The notes below the pieces were generated by a model that was given only the letters and a program-made list of their open reading frames with translations, ran no database searches and was not told where the DNA came from. The translations under genes and the position numbers were made by a program. A stretch of 64,000 nt of DNA from Rhizobium sp. CFBP 8762 (GTDB lineage: Bacteria; Pseudomonadota; Alphaproteobacteria; Rhizobiales; Rhizobiaceae), in the NCBI RefSeq assembly GCF_014841565.1, contig NZ_JACYUD010000009.1, positions 124,001 through 188,000 on the forward strand, in the 5' to 3' direction. Within the stretch, counting starts at the first letter, position 1, and the number at the start of each line of letters is the position of its first letter. Shown here piece by piece: positions 20,932 through 29,891 of this stretch.

Positions 20932-21768
20932 CTACAATGTCCATACTTTTGGCACTGGCGCGTTTTTGCGCAAGTGAGAAAGTAAGGGAATCAGAATTTT
21001 TCTGAGAGTGAACCCGTCTGAGGCTACCAACCGTGCAACAAGCTTTTGGCCGGTGCCAACACTCCAATGGCTGATACCGCCGTTCGTTGCGGCCAAAAGG
21101 GCGCGAGCGGCGGGCAAAAGCGCCTCACAATCCGCGCCCGTGTATAAAACCGTGGCAAAAGCGGCATGACCATTCAGACTGGCGTTGTGGCCCATTTGGC
21201 CTGCAATATCACCGGCAAGCAGCAGGTTTTCAGCGTGAATCAGCTGTCCATCGCGCCGGATCCGCCAGCGATCGCGAAACAAACCGGTTAAGACTGATTC
21301 GCCCATGGCTTTTCGTCCCAGCAATACCGCTTCGGCAGCCAGAAATTCGGCATTGCCGGTCAATTCAACGTCTAGTTGGCGCGATAGGGCTGCCCGATCA
21401 AACAGGATCGTCTCCTGCGGCAGCCAGTCAAGACGAGCGTCATTTGCCACGGACAGTCGTGTGGCAACACGGGCAACATCCTGCATCGCCTTGTATATTT
21501 TTTCGCAGGCCTGCGTGGTGAGAGTCAACTGGGTATGATGGGCCGCATCGAACGTCCAGTCGATCCGGTCGCCGCCCGTTAGCCCACCGGAACTGTTGAT
21601 GAGCACCGCCTCCATCGTCCCGTCAAAGCTTTCCGGGAAGCGGATTTTCGCGCAGCCATCCTGATAGAGACGGTTGATCCGTGTCACCGGTCGAGTGATG
21701 CCGAGCGGCTTTACACTCAGCCGCGCTGCGCCTTGGGCGCGCTGTGGCCTTGCTGTTACGGGGTCCAC
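20932..21768 (-). CDS. ureD: Urease accessory protein UreD
   Basis: Scaffold protein (UreD/UreH), 278 residues, that binds apo-urease and receives nickel through UreFG. Recognised from [17 protein letters not shown] and [12 protein letters not shown]. The start is a GTG at 21768 with a strong AGGAGG 7 nt upstream. It is the first gene of the operon; a terminator of the upstream transporter gene lies at 21795-21823, so the ureD promoter must lie in the short gap before the gene, or the operon relies on read-through. Confidence 0.94.
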   Translation of the reverse strand: MDPVTARPQRAQGAARLSVKPLGITRPVTRINRLYQDGCAKIRFPESFDGTMEAVLINSSGGLTGGDRIDWTFDAAHHTQLTLTTQACEKIYKAMQDVARVATRLSVANDARLDWLPQETILFDRAALSRQLDVELTGNAEFLAAEAVLLGRKAMGESVLTGLFRDRWRIRRDGQLIHAENLLLAGDIAGQMGHNASLNGHAAFATVLYTGADCEALLPAARALLAATNGGISHWSVGTGQKLVARLVASDGFTLRKILIPLLSHLRKNAPVPKVWTL

Positions 21769-21794
21769 AAAGCCTCCTGATAAAAGGTTTTCAA

Positions 21795-21823
21795 GAAAAA
21801 AGCCCGGCCTTGCGGCCGAGCTT
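21795..21823 (-). terminator. Rho-independent terminator after the liv-type binding-protein gene
   Basis: Minus-strand stem AAGCTCGGCC-GCAA-GGCCGGGCTT followed by TTTTTC. It lies 25 nt past the binding-protein stop and about 27 nt before the ureD start. Confidence 0.85.
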
Positions 21824-21847
21824 CACTTTGCAGTTTATGGAGACGGC

Positions 21848-22966
21848 TTACTTCAGTTCTACGTATGTGTACTTGCCGTCGCTGCCCTTTTCCCACTGGT
21901 AGACAACGTAGCCAGCGTCTGTACGGTCGCCCTTTTCGTCAAAGGACAGCTCGCCCAGAACGGTCTTGAACGGACCCTTGCTCTTGATTGCTTCGGCAAC
22001 AGCCTGTGGATCGTTGCTACCAGCCGCTTTGGCCGCGTCCGCGATGATTTGCAGCGAAGCATAGGAGTACAGTGTATACGCTTCAGGTGTGAAGCCAGCC
22101 TTGATGAACTTGTCGACAAGTTCCTTGTTTTCAGGCTTCAGGCTCGGGTCTGGGCCGAACGTGTTGTACGTGCCTGCAACGGCATCGCCGGCAATGGAGG
22201 CCAGTTCGTTGGAAACGATACCGTCACCGGAAAACAGCGGTGCCTTCAGGCCCTGCTCTGCTGACTGGCGAATAATAAGACCAGCTTCCGTGTGCAGGCC
22301 ACCCCAATAGATCAACGTGACGCCCGCTTCTTTCATTTTGGAAATGAGTGCGGAAAAGTCCTTGTCACCGGTGTTCACACCTTCGTAAATGACTTCCTTG
22401 ACTCCCGCATTGCCGAGTGCCTTGCGGGTTTCATCGGCAAGGCCCTGACCATAGGGGGTCTTATCGTGAATGATGGCGACTTTGGCATCCTTGAACTTCT
22501 CAGCAATGTACGCACCGGCAACGGCGCCCTGCTGATCGTCACGACCACAGACGCGAATGGTGTTCCACAGGCCGCGCTCGGTGAAAACGGGGTTTGTCGC
22601 AGCCGGTGTGACTTCGAGAATGCCGTTTTCAGCATAAACTTCGGATGCCGGGATCGACACACCGGAGTTGAAGTGACCCACAACGAACTTTACGCCGTCG
22701 GCTGCGAACTTGTTGGCAACCGAAACGCCCTGCTTGGCATCTGACACGTCGTCGCCGAGCACGATCTTGATCATTTCACCGTTGATGCCGCCAGCCGCAT
22801 TGATATCAGCGGCTGCCTGCTCTGTCCCGCGCTGTATCTGCGCACCAAAGGCGGCATTCGGGCCGGTCAAAGGTCCACCAACGCCCACCAGAATGTCAGC
22901 CCAGGCAGCACCGCCAAAGGCGACCAGTGCCGACATGGCAACGGCGGAAAAAAGAGATTTCTTCAT
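21848..22966 (-). CDS. Branched-chain amino acid type ABC transporter substrate-binding protein
   Basis: Periplasmic LivK/BraC-type binding protein, 372 residues, with a Sec signal peptide [20 protein letters not shown] cut after AWA, then [20 protein letters not shown], the usual family start. The conserved [14 protein letters not shown] and TPAATNP blocks that contact the amino-acid backbone are present. The permease and ATPase genes lie just upstream on the same strand, but about 110 nt and a small membrane-protein gene separate them. Strong own terminator at 21795. Leu/Ile/Val or broad amino-acid uptake as for rhizobial Bra is likely. Neighbouring urease genes leave urea-type (Urt) uptake as an alternative, though sequence and layout fit Bra better. 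Confidence 0.88.
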   Translation of the reverse strand: MKKSLFSAVAMSALVAFGGAAWADILVGVGGPLTGPNAAFGAQIQRGTEQAAADINAAGGINGEMIKIVLGDDVSDAKQGVSVANKFAADGVKFVVGHFNSGVSIPASEVYAENGILEVTPAATNPVFTERGLWNTIRVCGRDDQQGAVAGAYIAEKFKDAKVAIIHDKTPYGQGLADETRKALGNAGVKEVIYEGVNTGDKDFSALISKMKEAGVTLIYWGGLHTEAGLIIRQSAEQGLKAPLFSGDGIVSNELASIAGDAVAGTYNTFGPDPSLKPENKELVDKFIKAGFTPEAYTLYSYASLQIIADAAKAAGSNDPQAVAEAIKSKGPFKTVLGELSFDEKGDRTDAGYVVYQWEKGSDGKYTYVELK

Positions 22967-23074
22967 GATATACTCCCAGTTTCAAGGTTTAAGTTCCACA
23001 GTCTGGAGCGACCGCCGCAGTGTCGCGCCAAAATCATCATGCACGTTCCAGTCTTGCCGCTGGGTTCCCGTGAC

Positions 23075-23419
23075 TTACTTGGCTTTCCATGAAAATGGCG
23101 AGGCCTTCTCATAGAGCCAGTAGTATTTTGTCGTCATCTGCCCCGTGCGATAGAAGCGATAGGAGGCTGTAGAGAACAACAAAAGTATGATCGTGTCCAC
23201 CAGGTAATAGTGGGCCGTCAAAAGGGTGGCGCCAAACAGCGCGTAATGAACGAACCGGATCGCGGCGCCCAGAAGGAGGGTGTAAATCACCACCGTCGTG
23301 TAGGACTGCCACCCTTCGGCCACGCTTTTGCCCGTACGCCACGCGGTCCATCCGCCGATGACGCAGGTAATGAAAAAGAACTGTAGCACCGAGGCTTCTT
23401 CGTAAAGAATTCCCTGCAT
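23075..23419 (-). CDS. Small membrane protein of the liv cluster (DUF6867-like)
   Basis: 114 residues with three predicted membrane segments (about 9-27, 38-60 and 63-85), ending in TTKYYWLYEKASPFSWKAK. The ATG at 23419 (MQGILYEEASVLQFF) has AGGAG upstream; a longer frame to 23476 is unlikely. Similar small proteins lie between livF and the binding-protein gene in many Rhizobiales. A role in transporter assembly is possible but unproven. Confidence 0.8.
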   Translation of the reverse strand: MQGILYEEASVLQFFFITCVIGGWTAWRTGKSVAEGWQSYTTVVIYTLLLGAAIRFVHYALFGATLLTAHYYLVDTIILLLFSTASYRFYRTGQMTTKYYWLYEKASPFSWKAK

Positions 23420-23553
23420 CTTATGCTCCTGCCGTACTGCGGACGTCTGGGGCCGGACACGGCCCGAAGCAGACATTATGCAGCAGTTGAAATTTCACGC
23501 GACCCGTCTTGTCCGGGATAACCGCCAGGTAATTCCCTATGACAACCACCATG

Positions 23554-24279
23554 TCAGTGACGGCCACCCTCCAGGTAGGCTGCGCGCACTTCGGGATTGG
23601 CCAGCAGCTCCTTGCCGCTGCCGCTCATGGTGACATGGCCGTTGACCATGACATACCCCCGGTCAGCCAGCCGCAGCGCGCCAAACGCATTCTGCTCCAC
23701 CAGAAACACGGTCAGCCCCTGCTCCTTGTTCAACACCTTGATCGCCTCGAAAATCTGCTTGACGATCAGCGGTGCCAGACCGAGCGAAGGCTCGTCGAGC
23801 AGCAACAGCTTGGGCCGCGCCATCAATGCGCGCCCGATGGACAGCATCTGCTGCTCACCGCCCGACAGCGTGCCGCCGCGCTGCGCCTGACGCTCCTTCA
23901 AACGGGGAAAAAGAGTAAATATCTTTTCCACATCCTCGTCAAAATACTGAAGTTTGTCGAGGCTCGCACCCATTTGCAGGTTTTCATAGACCGTCATGCG
24001 CGGGAAGATACGACGGCCTTCCGGCGACTGCGCAATGCGCAGACGGGCAATTTCATGGGTTGGCAGGCGGGTGATATCTTGACCATCGAACAGGACCGAG
24101 CCGGTGCGCGCCTGCGGACTGCCGCAAATGGTCATCATCAGCGTGGACTTGCCCGCGCCGTTAGCACCAATCAGGCAGACGATTTCGCCGGAATGCACCT
24201 CGATATCGACCCCGCCCAGAGCGCGGATATTGCCATAATAGGTTTCAACGGATTTAACCTGAAGAAGCGGTTCAGTCAT
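23554..24279 (-). CDS. livF: Branched-chain amino acid ABC transporter ATP-binding protein LivF
   Basis: ATPase of 241 residues. Walker A GANGAGKST is near residue 38, the signature is LSGGEQQMLSIGRAL, and Walker B KLLLLDEPSLGLAP; LivF-type C-terminus AYLEG. It pairs with LivG. Its start overlaps the livG stop by one base (TGATG). Confidence 0.95.
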   Translation of the reverse strand: MTEPLLQVKSVETYYGNIRALGGVDIEVHSGEIVCLIGANGAGKSTLMMTICGSPQARTGSVLFDGQDITRLPTHEIARLRIAQSPEGRRIFPRMTVYENLQMGASLDKLQYFDEDVEKIFTLFPRLKERQAQRGGTLSGGEQQMLSIGRALMARPKLLLLDEPSLGLAPLIVKQIFEAIKVLNKEQGLTVFLVEQNAFGALRLADRGYVMVNGHVTMSGSGKELLANPEVRAAYLEGGRH

Positions 24280-25154
24280 CAGAGCGCTCCTCCTTCATGA
24301 CCTTCGACAACAGCGATTACCTCTTCGACTTCGTCATCCTCCACACCGAGATAGGCAGCGATAACCTTGGGGTCGTTCTGAACGTGGTTCGGCGTGCCAT
24401 CGGAAATCTTCTGGCCGTATTCCAGCACCACCACATGATCGGAAATCTCCATCACCACCGACATATCGTGCTCTATCAGCAGAATAGACGTGCCTGATTC
24501 AGTGCGAATCGTCCGCAGCAGATCATTCAACGCCAGTGATTCGCGCGGGTTGAGACCAGCGGCTGGCTCATCCAGGCACAAAAGCTCCGGTCCCGTGCAC
24601 ATGGCCCGAGCAATTTCCAGACGGCGCTGGTCCCCATAGGGCAGATCACCTGCCGGATCATCGGCGCGGTTCAACAAATTCGCGCGGTCCAGCCAGTGGC
24701 GGGCGATATCGACAGATTCCGCGGCTGCCTTCTTGTAGCCGCTGAACCCGAGAAGGCCGAGCACCGTGTAGCCGGACGCCTTCATCAGCATATTGTGCTG
24801 GGCAACCAGCAGATTTTCGAGCACCGTCAGCCCTGAAAACAAACGGATGTTTTGGAATGTGCGTGCAACTTTGGCATCACGGGTGATTTCAAAGTCCGGC
24901 ATGCGTTCCAGCAGAAACTCCGGGCCGGCTTTCTGACGCAGTGTAATCATGCCCATGGTTGGCTTGTAGAAGCCGGTGATGCAGTTGAACACCGTGGTCT
25001 TGCCCGCACCATTCGGGCCAATCAACGCCGTGATGTTGCCACGCGCTGCCTCGAACGAGAAATCGTTGATGGCCATCAGGCCACCGAAGCGCATGGAAAG
25101 ATGTTCGACCTTCAGAACCGGGTCTTGAATCATTGCAGTCTCTATCCCCGTCAT
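24279..25154 (-). CDS. livG: Branched-chain amino acid ABC transporter ATP-binding protein LivG
   Basis: ATPase of 291 residues. Walker A GPNGAGKTT, the family's VARTFQNIRLF motif, a degenerate signature (DLPYGDQRRLEIARAM, common in LivG) and Walker B LLCLDEPAAGLNP are present, followed by the AAYLG region. The C-terminal acidic tail EDDEVEEVIAVVEGHEGGAL is longer than in E. coli. An internal ATG at 25133 (MIQDPVLK) is an alternative start. One-base overlaps with livM and livF. Confidence 0.94.
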   Translation of the reverse strand: MTGIETAMIQDPVLKVEHLSMRFGGLMAINDFSFEAARGNITALIGPNGAGKTTVFNCITGFYKPTMGMITLRQKAGPEFLLERMPDFEITRDAKVARTFQNIRLFSGLTVLENLLVAQHNMLMKASGYTVLGLLGFSGYKKAAAESVDIARHWLDRANLLNRADDPAGDLPYGDQRRLEIARAMCTGPELLCLDEPAAGLNPRESLALNDLLRTIRTESGTSILLIEHDMSVVMEISDHVVVLEYGQKISDGTPNHVQNDPKVIAAYLGVEDDEVEEVIAVVEGHEGGAL

Positions 25155-26716
25155 CAGCCGTGACCTTCTTTGGTAAAGCTGCCGGAGACCGCTTTGCGCT
25201 CGTTGAGGAACGCGGTCGGTTCACGGCTACCCACAAAACCGCGCGGCTTCCACACCATAACGACCACCATCGCCAGGCCGAACAGCAACATGCGGTAGAG
25301 TTCCGGCGTAAAGTCCGGACCGAAGATCACCTTGAGGAAACTCAGTTCACGCAGGATTTCCGTGCCACCCACCATGACCACCGCCGCAATGGCAATACCG
25401 GTGAGCGAGCCCATGCCGCCCAGTACCACGATGGCCAGGATGACCGCCGATTCCAGGAACACGAAGGATTCCGGTGACACAAACCCTTGCCGCACGGCGA
25501 AGAACGAGCCGGCAAAGCCGCCGAACATTGCGCCGATGGCAAAGGCTGTAAGCTTGGTCGTCACTGTGTTGATGCCGAGCGCCCGGCAGGCAATCTCGTC
25601 TTCACGCAGCGCCTCCCAAGCACGGCCAATCGGCATACGGCGCAGGCGAATGGTCACGAAGGCCGTCAAAAGAGCAAGCGCCAGAATGATGTAGAACAGG
25701 AAAATTTTGTAGTAGGCCGATGACGGCGGCAGACCCATCAGGGCTGCAAAGCCGGTCTTCGTTGCATCGAACTTGATGCCGAACAAGGTTGCCTTGGCAA
25801 TGCCGGAAATACCGAACGTACCCTTGGTGACGGCTGTCCAGTTGATCAGCACGAGGCGGATAATTTCACCAAAGGCAAGTGTCACGATGGCCAGATAATC
25901 GCCCCGCAACCGCAGAACAGGAAAACCAAGGATCATACCCCAAAAGGCAGCCAGAATACCGGCCAGCGGCAACAGAACCCAGAAGGACAAGCCAAAATAG
26001 CTCGACAGCAGCGCATAGGAGTAGGCCCCCACCGCATAGAAGGCCACGTAGCCAAGGTCCAGAAGCCCGGCCAAACCCACCACGATGTTCAGCCCCCATG
26101 CCAGCATCACATAAATAAGGATCTGGATCCCGAAGTTATCAATCCACTTCAACGAGCCCTGAAAGCCGAAGAAATACACGATGACAGGCGGATAGAGTAC
26201 AAGCGCCACGATGGCGAGCTTGGCAAAGTTATCACCCACGAACACGCGGAAGTAAAAGAAGAAACAGGCAATGGCGTAGATGACCGCGAGGCCGCGCACC
26301 ATGCCAAAATAGGCAAGCCCGGTGGGCGACAGGCTTTGCTCCGCCTGGGATGCAAAGACGTACATCGCCACCGCCAGCACCAGCGCGATAATGAACGCAG
26401 GCAAACGGAAGAACCGCGCTGCCGATGTGGTCGGCATTTCGCCGGTCGTGACGTTTCTGACCTTTTGCGAGGCCAGATACGGACTGACATAGGCAACCAT
26501 CAGGAACCGGGCCGCCATGACAGCCAGGATGAGAATTGTCAGTGTCTTGGGATGTGGGATCAGAACCAGTTCGTTGCGAATGTTCTGGCCGCTTTCGAGG
26601 CCGACAAACAGGGCAAACATGCCAAGCGCAATCAGGCCGGCGAAGAACGCCTCACGCAATGCTCGCGCCATGCGGGCGGAGCCATCGGCATCCACGGAGT
26701 TGGAGAAATTGGCCAT
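25154..26716 (-). CDS. livM: Branched-chain amino acid ABC transporter permease LivM
   Basis: Inner-membrane permease of 520 residues, longer than E. coli LivM because of an N-terminal part with extra membrane segments, a form common in rhizobia. Core motifs are WGLNIVVGLAGLLDLGYVAFYAVGAY and RLRGDYLAIVTLAFGEIIRLV, with the ATPase-contact loop near RLRRMPIGRAWEALREDEIA. It follows livH after 3 nt and is coupled to livG. Confidence 0.94.
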   Translation of the reverse strand: MANFSNSVDADGSARMARALREAFFAGLIALGMFALFVGLESGQNIRNELVLIPHPKTLTILILAVMAARFLMVAYVSPYLASQKVRNVTTGEMPTTSAARFFRLPAFIIALVLAVAMYVFASQAEQSLSPTGLAYFGMVRGLAVIYAIACFFFYFRVFVGDNFAKLAIVALVLYPPVIVYFFGFQGSLKWIDNFGIQILIYVMLAWGLNIVVGLAGLLDLGYVAFYAVGAYSYALLSSYFGLSFWVLLPLAGILAAFWGMILGFPVLRLRGDYLAIVTLAFGEIIRLVLINWTAVTKGTFGISGIAKATLFGIKFDATKTGFAALMGLPPSSAYYKIFLFYIILALALLTAFVTIRLRRMPIGRAWEALREDEIACRALGINTVTTKLTAFAIGAMFGGFAGSFFAVRQGFVSPESFVFLESAVILAIVVLGGMGSLTGIAIAAVVMVGGTEILRELSFLKVIFGPDFTPELYRMLLFGLAMVVVMVWKPRGFVGSREPTAFLNERKAVSGSFTKEGHG

Positions 26717-26719
26717 GAG

Positions 26720-27622
26720 TTACACTTTCTCGACTTCTGGACGCCCAAGGATACCCGAAGGCTTGAAGATCAGCACGATCGCGAGAATGGAGAAGGTCGC
26801 CACGTCCTTGTAGTCGATGGAGAAATACGCCGACCAGATGGACTCGATCAGCCCGATGAGAATACCACCGAGAACGGCACCCGGAAGCGACCCGATGCCG
26901 CCCAGAACCGCCGCCGTAAACGCCTTGACGCCCGGCACGAAACCATCGGTAAACACGGCAACCCCGTAATACATGAGGTACATGGTACCGGCCACCGCAG
27001 CCAGCGCTGCACCCATGACGAAGGTGATGGAGATGGTGCGGTCCACGTCAATGCCCAAAAGAGCCGCCATCTTGCGGTCCTGCTCGGTGGCGCGCTGCGC
27101 GCGGCCCAGCGCCGTTTTGTTGACGATGTACCAGAACACGGTCAACAGCACCGCCGTTACCAGCACAATAATAATCTGCTTCAACGAAATCGAAATGCCG
27201 AACACTTCATACACGGATGAAACCAGCTGCGGGATTGGCTTGTTGCGCGGACCCTGCGTGACCTGAATGAAGTTGGACAGCACGATGGACATGCCGATTG
27301 CGGTGATCAACGGAGCCAGCCGGAAGGAGCCTCGCAGCGGTCGGTACGCGACCCGCTCGATGCGCCAGTTCCACAGCGCCGTTACCAGCATCGCAACAAT
27401 CAGCATCAGCAGAAGTGCCAGTGCTGCCGGAATGCCGACAAAAAATGTTGTGAGAAGAAGATAGACGATCAAAGCAGCGAAGCCGCCAAGCATAAAAATA
27501 TCGCCATGGGCGAAGTTGATCATGCCGATAATGCCGTAAACCATCGTATAGCCAATGGCGATCAATCCATAGATAGAACCTAGCGTAAGCCCATTCACGA
27601 GCTGCTGGATAAAGTACTCCAT
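26720..27622 (-). CDS. livH: Branched-chain amino acid ABC transporter permease LivH
   Basis: Inner-membrane permease of 300 residues, start MEYFIQQLVNGLTLGSIYGLIAIGYTMVYGIIGMINFAHGD, the classic LivH opening (quoted here only as a pattern of short motifs: NGLTLGS, ALGYTMVYG-like, INFAHG). The ATPase loop is near GRAQRATEQDRKMAALLGI. First gene of the permease/ATPase operon; GGGGATGG lies just upstream of the ATG. The promoter should be in the AT-rich gap 27623-27909 shared with cysQ. Confidence 0.94.
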   Translation of the reverse strand: MEYFIQQLVNGLTLGSIYGLIAIGYTMVYGIIGMINFAHGDIFMLGGFAALIVYLLLTTFFVGIPAALALLLMLIVAMLVTALWNWRIERVAYRPLRGSFRLAPLITAIGMSIVLSNFIQVTQGPRNKPIPQLVSSVYEVFGISISLKQIIIVLVTAVLLTVFWYIVNKTALGRAQRATEQDRKMAALLGIDVDRTISITFVMGAALAAVAGTMYLMYYGVAVFTDGFVPGVKAFTAAVLGGIGSLPGAVLGGILIGLIESIWSAYFSIDYKDVATFSILAIVLIFKPSGILGRPEVEKV

Positions 27623-27909
27623 ATGCCATCCCCTGGCGCGGAAACTGAAAGTCCCGGCCTTTTTCTTAGGCTCTTTTCGAGCTCATTGAGGGTTCGATTC
27701 CTAGTGATTTAAATTGAAATGTGAAGTCAAAAAGTGCGCTGTTACCAATTAGTTTGATGCTTTTTAGAAATCTGGCGTTTTTTCTGTCAAAAAATCCAAA
27801 TTAGAAGCACGATCCGCACGCATTTTAAGCATTTTATGAAATAAAAGAACAGGAGTTGGGAAGTGGTGTAACTTGGGCTATGGTCATTCAGGTTTTTGAG
27901 GGTGACGCC

Positions 27910-28728
27910 ATGCTGGAGATTTTGGAGAAGGTTGCCATTGAGGCGGGACAGGCCATTCTGGACATCTATCGTTCCGGACCATCGGTTTCTCTTAAGTCTG
28001 ACCGCTCTCCGGTTACCGATGCCGATGAACAGGCCGAGCGGATGATTCTGGAGCAATTGGAGCTGCATTTTCCCACAATCCCCGTTGTCGCCGAGGAAGC
28101 AACCGCAGCCGGCGTCGTGAGCGATATTTCGAGCAACCGGTTTTTTCTGGTCGACCCGCTGGACGGAACCCGCGAATTCATCAGCAATAACAGAGACTTT
28201 ACCGTCAACATTGCGTTGATTGATAGAGGTAATCCGGTGCTGGGTGTGGTGTACGCTCCCGCGTTGGGGGTCTGCTACAGCGCTGCACAGGGTAAGGCTG
28301 AAAAGTTTCGGGTAGACGACAGCGCAACGATTAAGGATCGTGTGCTGATTGGCTGCCGTATTCACGGCAGCCAGATCAAGGCCTTGGCAAGCCGCTCGCA
28401 CCGGTGCGATGCGACGATTGATTATATCCGCGAAAACTCCATTTCAGACGTCGATTCCGTTGGTTCTTCCTTAAAATTCTGCCTTCTGGCCGAAGGGGTG
28501 GCGGATATCTACCCGCGGCTCAGCCGCACGATGGAATGGGACACGGCAGCGGGCGACGCCATTTTGCGGGCAGCGGGTGGCGAGACGCTGACGCTGGACG
28601 GCCGCCCTCTCCTTTACGGCAAAGTCAACCAGACGCATGACAGCGACTTTGCCAATCCAGCCTTCGTCTCGCGGGGACGCACCAGAAGTGTATCGGAACA
28701 GACTCCGTTTTCACTGGAAGTGCTCTAG
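27910..28728 (+). CDS. cysQ: 3'(2'),5'-bisphosphate nucleotidase CysQ
   Basis: Mg-dependent phosphatase of 272 residues (inositol monophosphatase superfamily) that recycles PAP/PAPS from sulfate assimilation. Metal-site motifs are VVAEE (Glu pair), DPLDGTREFISNN and EWDTAAGDAIL. The ATG at 27910 (MLEILEKVAIEAG) gives the family start and has GAGGGTGA upstream; a longer frame to 27856 is rejected. Unusually, the last eight codons (TPFSLEVL plus the TAG stop) are supplied by an intergenic palindromic repeat, so the natural C-terminus has been replaced or extended. Confidence 0.92.
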   Translation: MLEILEKVAIEAGQAILDIYRSGPSVSLKSDRSPVTDADEQAERMILEQLELHFPTIPVVAEEATAAGVVSDISSNRFFLVDPLDGTREFISNNRDFTVNIALIDRGNPVLGVVYAPALGVCYSAAQGKAEKFRVDDSATIKDRVLIGCRIHGSQIKALASRSHRCDATIDYIRENSISDVDSVGSSLKFCLLAEGVADIYPRLSRTMEWDTAAGDAILRAAGGETLTLDGRPLLYGKVNQTHDSDFANPAFVSRGRTRSVSEQTPFSLEVL

Positions 28729-28790
28729 CTTCTTATTTTGTCGCATTATCCGGACGTGAGAACGACTCCGTTTTCACTGGAAATGCTTTG
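28701..28790. repeat. Intergenic repeat fused to the cysQ 3' end
   Basis: Two direct copies of a 27-bp unit (28701-28727 and 28764-28790) beginning GACTCCGTTTTCACTGGAA and ending TGCTCTAG or TGCTTTG, with two or three differences. Between them is TTTTGTCGCATT, shared with the repeat at 4811-4916. The first unit is read as the cysQ C-terminus and its TAG is the cysQ stop. Confidence 0.75.
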
Positions 28791-28874
28791 GCGCCAACGT
28801 GTAAATATCACTCCGGCTGATCCCCGTTCAGTCAACCGGGTTTACAGTGGCCCATTCCCAAACCGGAGTGTGCC

Positions 28875-29888
28875 ATGCTGAATGAACAGACCAAACGCCT
28901 GAACCTGCCTTACATCATGCCATCGCAGGCCCAGAAACACATCACCCACAATGAGAGCCTGCAACGGCTGGATGCCATTGTTCAACTGGTTGTCAAAGAT
29001 GTTGTCGCCACGCCGCCGGGCGATCCCGTCGCCGGTGATTGCTTTGCGATCACAGAACAGGCGGCGGAGGCATGGACACAGCAAGCGGGCAAGCTTGCCT
29101 TTTATCAGGATGGCGACTGGATTTTTTTGACCCCGCAAGCTGGCTGGCATGGATGGTTTCTGAGAGATCAAAGTCTGCGCATACATGATGGAAAAACGTG
29201 GGCATCGTTTGACCCGCTGAAAGACATCACGAGTCTGGGCATCAATGCTCAGGCAGACGATTACAACCGCCTGACGGTGCGTTCTGACGCCAGCCTGTTC
29301 AACAATATTGGCGCAGGCCACCAGATCAAGGTCAACAAGAACGGCGCAGGCGATACGGCATCGGTTCTGTTTCAGACCGGATGGTCGGGACGCGCAGAGA
29401 TGGGGGTAACGGCAGGCGATCGTTTTGAGATCAAGGTGAGCGCAGACGGAAGCGCTTGGGCGAGCGCCCTTACGGTCATGCCGAATGGCGCGGTTTTAAG
29501 CCCGAACAGACCGGTTGCCCGTGTACGCCCTGCGTCCGACCTGCTGACCTCGGCTAGCGTTCAGCAGACCGGGTTCGACGATCCCCTGTTTGCACAGGGC
29601 GGCTTTGCCCTGGGCGCAGTTGTGGTCAATGGCAAAGGTAAGCAACTGCTTGTGCCAACCTCGGGGCCTTACCTGATCAGCCTCAGCGTTGAAGCCACGG
29701 CGTCCTCCGCGTTTACCGTCGGTGTGATGATCGACGGTACGTCCCGTATCGTCGGGCGAAAAGGCAGCGGAACGGCATTGACCGTTGCCTATCTCAATGA
29801 GGGGGACCGGATCAGCCTCGACCACACAGGAACCGCAAAAGTCGATTTCAGTGATAGTCGAACCGAATTGACCCTTGTTCTGCTTTAA
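28875..29888 (+). CDS. DUF2793 protein with C1q/TNF-like C-terminal domain
   Basis: 337 residues. The N-terminal third (NLPYIMPSQAQKHITHNESLQRLDAIVQL through FYQDGDWIFLTPQAGW) is the DUF2793 module often found in phage-tail or gene-transfer-agent related proteins. The last 120 residues (VRPASDLLTS... GPYLISLSVEAT... LNEGDRISLDHTG... ELTLVLL) read as a beta-sandwich of C1q type, which would suit trimeric surface or tail-fibre binding. No signal peptide. No other phage gene is nearby, so this is a stand-alone gene. Function unknown. Confidence 0.8.
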   Translation: MLNEQTKRLNLPYIMPSQAQKHITHNESLQRLDAIVQLVVKDVVATPPGDPVAGDCFAITEQAAEAWTQQAGKLAFYQDGDWIFLTPQAGWHGWFLRDQSLRIHDGKTWASFDPLKDITSLGINAQADDYNRLTVRSDASLFNNIGAGHQIKVNKNGAGDTASVLFQTGWSGRAEMGVTAGDRFEIKVSADGSAWASALTVMPNGAVLSPNRPVARVRPASDLLTSASVQQTGFDDPLFAQGGFALGAVVVNGKGKQLLVPTSGPYLISLSVEATASSAFTVGVMIDGTSRIVGRKGSGTALTVAYLNEGDRISLDHTGTAKVDFSDSRTELTLVLL

Positions 29889-29891
29889 CCA

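Noticed and set aside
21848-27622. Urea ABC transporter (urtABCDE) next to urease
   Set aside because: Binding protein and permeases read as Liv/Bra type, and a small DUF6867-like gene typical of rhizobial liv clusters is included; proximity to urease alone is not enough.
28875-29888. Prophage remnant
   Set aside because: A single DUF2793 gene with no integrase, capsid or tail genes around it.
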